Shown here: piece by piece, positions 60,827 to 64,000 of the stretch
How positions within the stretch are numbered: position 1 is the first letter of the stretch
Layout of the letters: every line of letters begins with the position of its first letter
Assembly (NCBI GenBank): GCA_965216645.1
Contig: CBDCGJ010000016.1
Coordinates: 1 to 64,000 of the forward strand
From: CBDCGJ01 sp965216645
Lineage (GTDB): Bacteria > Pseudomonadota > Alphaproteobacteria > GCA-2731375
Direction: 5' to 3'
Length of the DNA: 64,000 bases
Translations under genes and position numbers: made by a program
Notes under the pieces: generated by a model
What the model was told of the DNA's origin: nothing
The model's input: the letters and a program-made list of their open reading frames with translations, nothing else
Databases searched by the model: none

Positions 60827-61007
60827 AGCTACCGCCAGACGTCATAATTTCGTCGCCGACATTTAAAACTGACGCATTAACCCACCCCTTGTCCTTCAAG
60901 TAGAATGGATGCCCATCCGTCGTAGTGAGAGTCTCGACAACTTCGCCGTTTGCATCCTTAGCCAACTTCAGTGCCAATTGATCGGCATGGTTGGAGAAGA
61001 ATATCTA
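60827..61007 (-). pseudogene. Middle part of HINT domain, rhs cassette 7
   Basis: Reads LKLAKDANGEVVETLTTTDGHPFYLKDKGWVNASVLNVGDEIMTSGGSW up to the AACC duplication at 60823. It joins the tail at 56900. On its 5' side it is out of frame with 60958-63369 because two bases are missing near 61007 compared with cassettes 3 and 6. Confidence 0.85.
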
Positions 61008-63369
61008 AGACCGGCTGGTAGCTCTCCTCACCCGTCAGCTCGTCGCGGGCCAGGACCATGTCGCCGGGTTCGAGTTTGGCGATTTCGACGGGGCCGCGGT
61101 CGGTTTGCACCAGAGTGTCGGGCGCGAAGCTGTTGTTGTTCGTAAATCCGTAAGCGAATCCGATACCCGCCCCAAACCCGGCGGCGGCACCAAGGCGGCG
61201 CATCAGCTTTCTTGCTTGACAAGACCTGTTTTTCTTCAGGCCGAATGGCGCGAACTTCCTGCAAGGATTGACGACGTCGTTGATCGCGACGATGAGATCC
61301 AAATTCGGATCGTTGATGACGGCATTGGCGGCGTCGAGGCCGCTGAGGATGACGTCGAAGAGGCAGGCGAGCGCCTTGCCGACGCCGCGGATGCCGGGGG
61401 CGGCCGCGCCGCCGATGACGCCGGTGCCGGCGCGGCCGGCGGCGGTGAGGCCGCTCGGGTCGATTAGGTTGACGGGATCGTTGAAGACGTAGGCGTAGAG
61501 ATTTGAGTCACCGCCGGCGAAGCCGATGGGGTCGGAACTGATGAAACGTCCCGCTTTCGGGTCGTAGTATCTTGCGCGGTAGAAGTAGAGGCCGCTTTCG
61601 GGGTCGTATTCGCGGGCGGTGAAGCCGTAGGGGTTGGCGACGGTTTCGGTGACGCTTACTCGGTTGCCGAAGGCGTCGTAGATGTAGTCGTTGACGACGG
61701 CGCCGGAGGCGTCGGTGACGTGGCTGATGGAGCCGTCCTGGGCGGCGTGGAAGTAGTAGGTTTGGCCGCCCCTCTCCATCACGAGAGGGTGATCCACGTA
61801 CGGGCCGTGGCTGTATTTGGCCAATAAGGTGCCGGTGCCGTCGAACTCGGCGAGGATGTCCCAGCCGTCGTAGAGGTAGCGGGTGACGGTGCCGTTGACG
61901 TTCTTTTCGATGCGTCTTCCGAAGGTGTCGTAGGCGTAGGTTGCCGTTGTGGTGTCCGGGAAAGTGATCTGGATCAGGCGGTCGAGGCTGTCCCAGGTGT
62001 AGGTGGTGACGTCGCCGGTGGTCTTGTCGGTCTTGCTCGTGAGGTTGCCGTTGGCGTCGTAGACGTAGCTGTAGGCGTCGTCCTCGAGCAGGCGGTTGGC
62101 GTCGTCGTGGGTGTGCGCAACGCTGGCGTGGCTGTTGGTGCGGTTGCCCTCGGCGTCGTAGGCGTAGCTTTCGTTGCCTTCCGTGTCGGTGACGGCGGCG
62201 AGGCGGTTGAGTTGGTCGTAGAGATAGCTGCGCGTCCTAGACAGGCCGGTGATGCCGGTGATGTTGCCGGCGGCGTCGTGGCTGAGGGCGTTCTGGACGA
62301 AGGGGCTGCCGCCGGTGCTGTGGTCGAGGCCGGTGAGCAGGCTGTTGGCGGCGCCGTATTGGAACGCCGCCGCGTTGCCGTTGGGGAACGCGATGGTCGC
62401 CATTTGGCCGCCGGGGCGGTAGGTCAGCGTCAGCGGGCCGCCCGTGGGCGGGGTCAGGCCGGTCATGCGGTCGTTCAGGTCGTGGGCGAAGGCCCAGCTG
62501 CCCAGCGCGCCGCCGGCAAGACCGGCGCGGTTGTCCCGCCGGTCGTAACTGTGGCTCAGCACATGCTGGGGCTGCAGACCGCCCGGGCCGGTGGTGGCGG
62601 TGGCCAGCCGGTGGATCACGTCATAGGTGAAAGCCAGGTCCGAACTGTTGTCGTTCGCCGCGGTGAGATTGTCGAAGGCGTCATAGACGTAGTTGACCGT
62701 GCCGTCGGGTTTCGTGACCTGGGTCAGGCGGCTCAAGGCGTCATAGGCATAGGCGAAGACCTGACCCTTGGGGTCGATCAGGCCGGTCAGGTTGTCCCGG
62801 CTGTCATAGCTGTAGGCAAAGGTCTCCAACGCCGGATTGGTGCGCCGGATCACCCGGTCGAAGAGATCGTGGGCGAACACCGTGACCTTGCCGTTGGCGT
62901 TGGTCAGGCTCGTCACATTGTCCATGGCGTCGTAAGCCAAAGATTGCACCTGCCCGGCCGGATCGGTGATCGTGGTCAGGCGGTTCACGGTGTCATAGGC
63001 GTATGCCGAGATCCGGTTGAGGCCGTCGGTATAGCTCACCGGATTGCCGTTCAGGTCATAGGCCCAGGCGATATTGCCATAGGCCGGGTCGGCCAGGGTG
63101 GCGAGCCGGTTCAGGCCGTCATAGGTCGCGGCAATCGAGACCCCGTCCTCGTCGGCGAAGCTCACCAGATTGCCGTTGGCGTCATAGCCATAGTTCATCT
63201 GACCGCCGAGCGGATCGGTGATCCGGGTGACGCGGTTCAGGGCATCGTAGGCATAGGACACCGTCGCCTCGTCGCCCGTCCCCTCGGCCCGGATCACCTG
63301 GGTCACCCGGCCCTCGCCATCGCGCAGGAACCGGCTCACCGTGCCGTCCGCATCGGTCCGCGTCAGCAC
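60958..63369 (-). CDS. Rhs core, cassette 7 (longest; frameshifted into HINT)
   Basis: The 803-aa frame is the most complete core in the window. It contains some twenty YD repeats from LTRTDADGTVSRFLRDGEGRVTQVIRAEG, through SLAYDAMDNVTSLTNANGKVTVFAHDLFDRVIRRTNPALETFAYSYDSRDNLTGLIDPKGQ with no palindromic insertion, to YRARYYDPKAGRFISSDPIGF and the HINT start (NSFAPDTLVQTDRGPVEIAKLEPGD). A 2-bp deletion near 61007 ends it in VLDILLQPCRSIGTEVG. The 5' end is the junction module at 63431: rhs codons (ELGNVTAYTYNTYGN) run right up to it, so this core is also truncated. It serves as the uninterrupted reference for the other copies. Confidence 0.86.
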   Translation of the reverse strand: MLTRTDADGTVSRFLRDGEGRVTQVIRAEGTGDEATVSYAYDALNRVTRITDPLGGQMNYGYDANGNLVSFADEDGVSIAATYDGLNRLATLADPAYGNIAWAYDLNGNPVSYTDGLNRISAYAYDTVNRLTTITDPAGQVQSLAYDAMDNVTSLTNANGKVTVFAHDLFDRVIRRTNPALETFAYSYDSRDNLTGLIDPKGQVFAYAYDALSRLTQVTKPDGTVNYVYDAFDNLTAANDNSSDLAFTYDVIHRLATATTGPGGLQPQHVLSHSYDRRDNRAGLAGGALGSWAFAHDLNDRMTGLTPPTGGPLTLTYRPGGQMATIAFPNGNAAAFQYGAANSLLTGLDHSTGGSPFVQNALSHDAAGNITGITGLSRTRSYLYDQLNRLAAVTDTEGNESYAYDAEGNRTNSHASVAHTHDDANRLLEDDAYSYVYDANGNLTSKTDKTTGDVTTYTWDSLDRLIQITFPDTTTATYAYDTFGRRIEKNVNGTVTRYLYDGWDILAEFDGTGTLLAKYSHGPYVDHPLVMERGGQTYYFHAAQDGSISHVTDASGAVVNDYIYDAFGNRVSVTETVANPYGFTAREYDPESGLYFYRARYYDPKAGRFISSDPIGFAGGDSNLYAYVFNDPVNLIDPSGLTAAGRAGTGVIGGAAAPGIRGVGKALACLFDVILSGLDAANAVINDPNLDLIVAINDVVNPCRKFAPFGLKKNRSCQARKLMRRLGAAAGFGAGIGFAYGFTNNNSFAPDTLVQTDRGPVEIAKLEPGDMVLARDELTGEESYQPVLDILLQPCRSIGTEVG

Positions 63370-63430
63370 ATTGCCGTAAGTGTTGTAGGTATAGGCGGTG
63401 ACATTGCCGAGCTCGTCGGTCTCGTTGATA

Positions 63431-63605
63431 GGTCAGCATTATTGACCTATGTTTCACGTGAAACAAAGGTCAGCATTGCTGCCGAATCTGGTTGGACACG
63501 AGGGAGATTAGGGAGAGCTGGTGTGGCTTGTTATTCTGCCGTTTTTCAGGAACTTGGCAGCTCCCGCAAGTTGGACTCTGTCCAATTCCAAGGACAAGAT
63601 AGCGG
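63431..63605. repeat. parS-bearing junction module, copy 6
   Basis: Hairpin AGGTCA/TGACCT, parS at 63450-63465, ggtcagca repeat, diverged middle, TTGGACTCTGTCCAA at about 63570-63584. It abuts rhs coding sequence at a different repeat from the other copies, so the module did not simply travel with one fixed rhs breakpoint. Confidence 0.85.
63450..63465. other. parS-like site (ParB-binding palindrome)
   Basis: Exact TGTTTCACGTGAAACA, the fourth perfect copy in the window. Confidence 0.85.
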
Positions 63606-63674
63606 TTGTGAGCTGGGAAAAAATATATACTGTCTTCGGAATTCTCCCCGGAATTCGTGTCTCAGGCTGACAGT

Positions 63675-64000
63675 TTATGCCGAATACTTGGGGTCCCGTT
63701 CAGTCTTCTCATGTTGGCGGTCAATTTCGCGGCACAAGAGATGTTGATATTCATCTCGGCTTAAAAAGAGGAACTCGCTGGCCACTTTTTCAATATGGCC
63801 TATATCATACTGAGCTTCACGTAATATCCGATCTTTGAAGTTTTTCCAAATCAATCTCTGGGATTTTGATTTACGGTTTTCAACCAATACTATTTGCGTG
63901 CTATCTACAAAAGAGTGAAGCGCAAGATCCGAAATATGGTAATCCTCACCGAATGAATCAAAAAAGCTGCTTTTCAACGGACGAAAAGATTCCCCACGCT
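63675..64000 (-). CDS. Putative immunity-type small protein, 5' end beyond window
   Basis: The frame is open from the window edge (RGESFRPLKSSFFDSFGEDYHISDLALHS ...) to a stop at 63675; a TTG at 63977 could start a 100-aa protein but the upstream codons look equally coding. It is AT-rich, Lys/Arg/Glu-rich and probably alpha/beta. By position (downstream gene of a further cassette to the right, before a junction module) it would be the immunity gene of cassette 8. Function is inferred. Confidence 0.55.
   Translation of the reverse strand, partial: RGESFRPLKSSFFDSFGEDYHISDLALHSFVDSTQIVLVENRKSKSQRLIWKNFKDRILREAQYDIGHIEKVASEFLFLSRDEYQHLLCREIDRQHEKTERDPKYSA

Noticed and set aside
62107..63747. 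546-codon plus-strand ORF over the rhs core, and similar ones at 37068-38129, 50646-51641 and 33-33.5 kb
   Set aside because: Antisense shadows of GC-rich YD repeats; Gly/Val/Ala-rich with no domain content, and they read through parS and palindromic repeats.

Overview
The window looks like a chromosomal segment of an alphaproteobacterium, probably Rhodospirillales-like. This rests on the yajC-secD-secF cluster linked to Mth938-like and squalene/phytoene-synthase-like (NDUFAF3/NDUFAF6-type) genes, a bifunctional PutA without an obvious N-terminal DNA-binding domain, and GC-rich codon use. No rRNA, tRNA or CRISPR array was seen.

Region 1 (1-24.3 kb) is mostly ordinary core genome. A minus-strand run holds yajC, secD, secF, a Mth938-domain gene, an NDUFAF6-like gene and a methyltransferase cut by the window edge. 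A plus-strand run holds a DUF815 ATPase, a PhoX/DUF839 protein, an alpha/beta hydrolase, then a tight pirin / molybdenum hydroxylase / pentameric ligand-gated channel cluster. After that come a frameshifted hypothetical gene, an LLM flavin oxidoreductase, a decayed methyltransferase, a large RTX-type secreted protein, a DUF6064 membrane protein, a Tat-type aldo/keto reductase and putA.

Region 2 (24.3-29.3 kb) mixes a mosaic IS5 remnant, an AEC-family transporter with a TTG start, a complete but inactivated IS3 element and mgtE.

Region 3 (29.4-64 kb) is a mobile, repeated rhs polymorphic-toxin array, transcribed leftwards. At least seven 5'-truncated rhs cassettes share nearly identical core repeats, usually a HINT pretoxin domain, and then diverge into different toxin tips (Ntox28-like, HNH, GIY-YIG, a CxxC/DHQP zinc-type tip and unassigned tips). 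Each tip is followed by an unrelated, often AT-rich, putative immunity gene. Cassette 5' ends stop at a recurring ~165-bp module that carries a perfect ParB-binding parS-like palindrome (TGTTTCACGTGAAACA) in four copies, a half-site in a fifth, and has lost it in a sixth. A short GC-rich palindromic element has inserted repeatedly at the same places in the rhs coding sequence.

The array is broken up by IS5 (two types), IS256, IS630, IS110 and IS3-family elements. The clearest structure is a nested insertion: a large-serine-recombinase element inside an IS3 transposase gene, itself inside the HINT domain of a GIY-YIG-tipped rhs gene. Target repeats are visible at both levels (TTGTA and AACC), so both ancestral reading frames can be reconstructed exactly.
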